Below are positions 62,840 to 64,000 of a stretch of DNA of 64,000 bases, piece by piece. A program made the position numbers and the translations under genes. The notes below the pieces were generated by a model. The model worked only from the letters and a program-made list of their open reading frames with translations, did no database searches and was not told the DNA's origin. Position 1 is the stretch's first letter. Each line of letters opens with the position of its first letter. The DNA comes from Caryophanales bacterium UBA5364 (lineage in GTDB: Bacteria > Bacillota_I > Bacilli_A > RF39 > UBA660): NCBI GenBank assembly GCA_002410935.1, contig DHPM01000004.1, positions 11,235-75,234 on the forward strand, given 5' to 3'.

Positions 62840-63895
62840 ATGATTATTAAAAGAAAAGATAAAGTTATCATATTTTTAAGTGTTATTGTTATGATATTGG
62901 CATCGATTATTTTAATTTATAATATTAATCAAGTATTGAAATATAAAGAAGGTCATCCTAAAGATATTGCCTATACAACAAATGTAGAAGACAATAATAA
63001 CTATGAAGTTATTTTAAAATCCAATCCTTTTATTAATAATGAGGAACTAAATAATAATTTTTCTTATATTACTTCATTAATTGACTATATTAACACTAAT
63101 TTTACATATCAGTTTACAATCGATAAAAATATTCCTCTTAATTTTGATTACTATATAAAAGCTAATATTGTAAGTAAACCAGAAAGCGATATGACGACGG
63201 AGTTACTAAAACCAATTTGGAATAAGGAGTTTATTTTAACTGATCATAGGGTAGGTACAACCCATAATTCAAAAATAACTATTGCAGAAGCCCTAAAAAT
63301 AGACTTAGACTATTATAATGATTTAATCACTCTTTTTAAATCAACTTTAAATATTCCTGTTACTTCAACATTAGAAGTGAAGCTGATGGTTAATATTAAA
63401 GGTGAGTTAGAAAACAATACTAATATTAATAAAGACCATTATATGCTTATGAGTATTCCCTTGGATGTTCAAGTATTTGATATTAAAACATCTACTAATT
63501 ATGTAAATACTGAAACTATCTATAATAAAGAATTACCTAAAAAAGAAGTTAGTTATTTGCTTATTATTATTTATATTAGTAGTATTATTGCCATTATATA
63601 TATAGGTATGTTCATCATCCAACACACTTATAATCGTTATAAAAGCAAATCCCTTTTAATCAGAAATAAAATTTTAAAAGACTATAGTGACCGTATTGTA
63701 ACAATATCTAACTTTGTAAAAGATAACAAATTTAAAATAATTAATGTTACTGATTTCGAAGAATTAGTGGATTTAGCAAATGAAGCATATGAACCAATTC
63801 TATATTGGAATAGAAAAGATACTAAGGAAGCTTGGTTTATAATTATTAGAGATAATATTGTATATCGCTATATTTTGCCTAAAAAAGGCTCATAA
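62840..63895 (+). CDS. DUF5305-like membrane protein of the SipW operon
   Basis: A 351-residue protein with an N-terminal membrane helix (about residues 9-28), a large external domain, and a second helix (about 240-262), then a cytosolic tail. The outer domain (about 40-225) resembles DUF5305, a family common near SipW-type signal peptidases: YEVILKSNPF, then FTYQFTIDKNIPLNFDYYIKA. Function unknown; probably an assembly or sorting factor of this island. ATG 62840 follows TAGGTGAT. A terminator overlaps its end. Confidence 0.72.
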   Translation: MIIKRKDKVIIFLSVIVMILASIILIYNINQVLKYKEGHPKDIAYTTNVEDNNNYEVILKSNPFINNEELNNNFSYITSLIDYINTNFTYQFTIDKNIPLNFDYYIKANIVSKPESDMTTELLKPIWNKEFILTDHRVGTTHNSKITIAEALKIDLDYYNDLITLFKSTLNIPVTSTLEVKLMVNIKGELENNTNINKDHYMLMSIPLDVQVFDIKTSTNYVNTETIYNKELPKKEVSYLLIIIYISSIIAIIYIGMFIIQHTYNRYKSKSLLIRNKILKDYSDRIVTISNFVKDNKFKIINVTDFEELVDLANEAYEPILYWNRKDTKEAWFIIIRDNIVYRYILPKKGS

Positions 63896-63907
63896 AGAGC
63901 TTTTTTT
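63881..63907 (+). terminator. Terminator of the SipW-like operon
   Basis: Stem built on GCTC/GAGC (63888-63891, 63897-63900) with flanking A and T runs. Confidence 0.75.
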
Positions 63908-63917
63908 GTGTTTTTAA

Positions 63918-63955
63918 TTGACTTAAATTAAAAAATATTATACAATTACATTGTA
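63918..63955 (+). promoter_or_regulatory. Promoter with an overlapping dyad at the window end
   Basis: TTGACT (63918-63923), a 17-bp spacer and TACAAT (63941-63946). The -10 forms the left half of an exact inverted repeat TACAAT-TAC-ATTGTA (63941-63955), a possible repressor site. The gene it serves lies outside the window. Confidence 0.6.
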
Positions 63956-64000
63956 GTAAAAAAACCAAATACTCTACATATAATATATTACTGGGGCTAT

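Overview
The window is a very AT-rich, gene-dense bacterial chromosome segment with the standard genetic code: several genes end in TGA and tryptophan is TGG. Ribosome-binding sites are strong (AGGAGG or GGTGA types) and promoters are sigma-A-like (TTGNNN, about 17 bp, TATAAT). The gene content is that of a low-GC Bacilli lineage: SepF, DivIVA, IreB, YqeG, YqeH, YlxM, RNase J, LtaS, T-box riboswitches, a SipW/TasA-type cluster and a CotD-like spore-coat protein. My guess is an uncultured gut lineage near RF39, the Erysipelotrichales or other Mollicutes-like Bacilli. That placement is inference. I saw no rRNA, tRNA, CRISPR array or transposase.

Layout. Positions 1-4.6 kb: division genes sepF and divIVA, then a T-box-controlled ileS and a convergent rpmB. 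4.7-12 kb: dnaE, a diguanylate cyclase, a DUF1846 protein, frr and an AI-2E-family permease. 12-17 kb: an alanine T-box operon (P-loop kinase plus a short alaS), then ireB-ruvX-yrzB-mltG-methyltransferase. 17-30 kb: two U32 proteins for tRNA hydroxylation, greA, tig, priA, fmt, ruvAB, queA and miaA. 30-37.3 kb: two zinc-ribbon membrane proteins, rnj, and the SRP cluster ftsY-(membrane protein)-ylxM-HerA-like ATPase-ffh. 37.3-47.8 kb: an envelope/accessory zone with a CotD-like protein, three tandem VanY-type D,D-carboxypeptidases, dacF, and a 4.6 kb segment lying between intact dacF and a 530-bp partial second copy of dacF. That segment carries an M23 peptidase with a WapA-like front, a lipoprotein, a transglutaminase-like protein and a broken gene. 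48-54.7 kb: a tightly overlapping operon (PHP phosphoesterase, nucleotidyltransferase-kinase fusion, membrane glycosyltransferase, APH-type kinase, Nudix hydrolase, degenerate APH-like protein, HPr-kinase-like ATPase), which looks like an uncharacterised envelope-glycan or small-molecule-transfer pathway. 54.8-60.2 kb: yqeG, yqeH, a second HerA-like ATPase and an LTA synthase. 60.2-63.9 kb: a SipW/TasA-like secretion island with CBM2-like and DUF5305 proteins. The window ends on a clean promoter for a gene outside it.

The first half is mainly information processing and its control: charging of tRNAIle and tRNAAla under T-boxes, translation initiation and recycling, SRP targeting, tRNA modification and recombination repair. 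The second half is mainly cell surface: D-Ala trimming, hydrolases, lipoteichoic acid, a glycan-type operon and a SipW-processed surface protein. The best leads are the swapped GIHH active-site motif of the IleRS, the dacF direct-repeat segment, the kinase/nucleotidyltransferase operon, the HerA-like ATPase embedded in the SRP cluster and the CotD-like protein.
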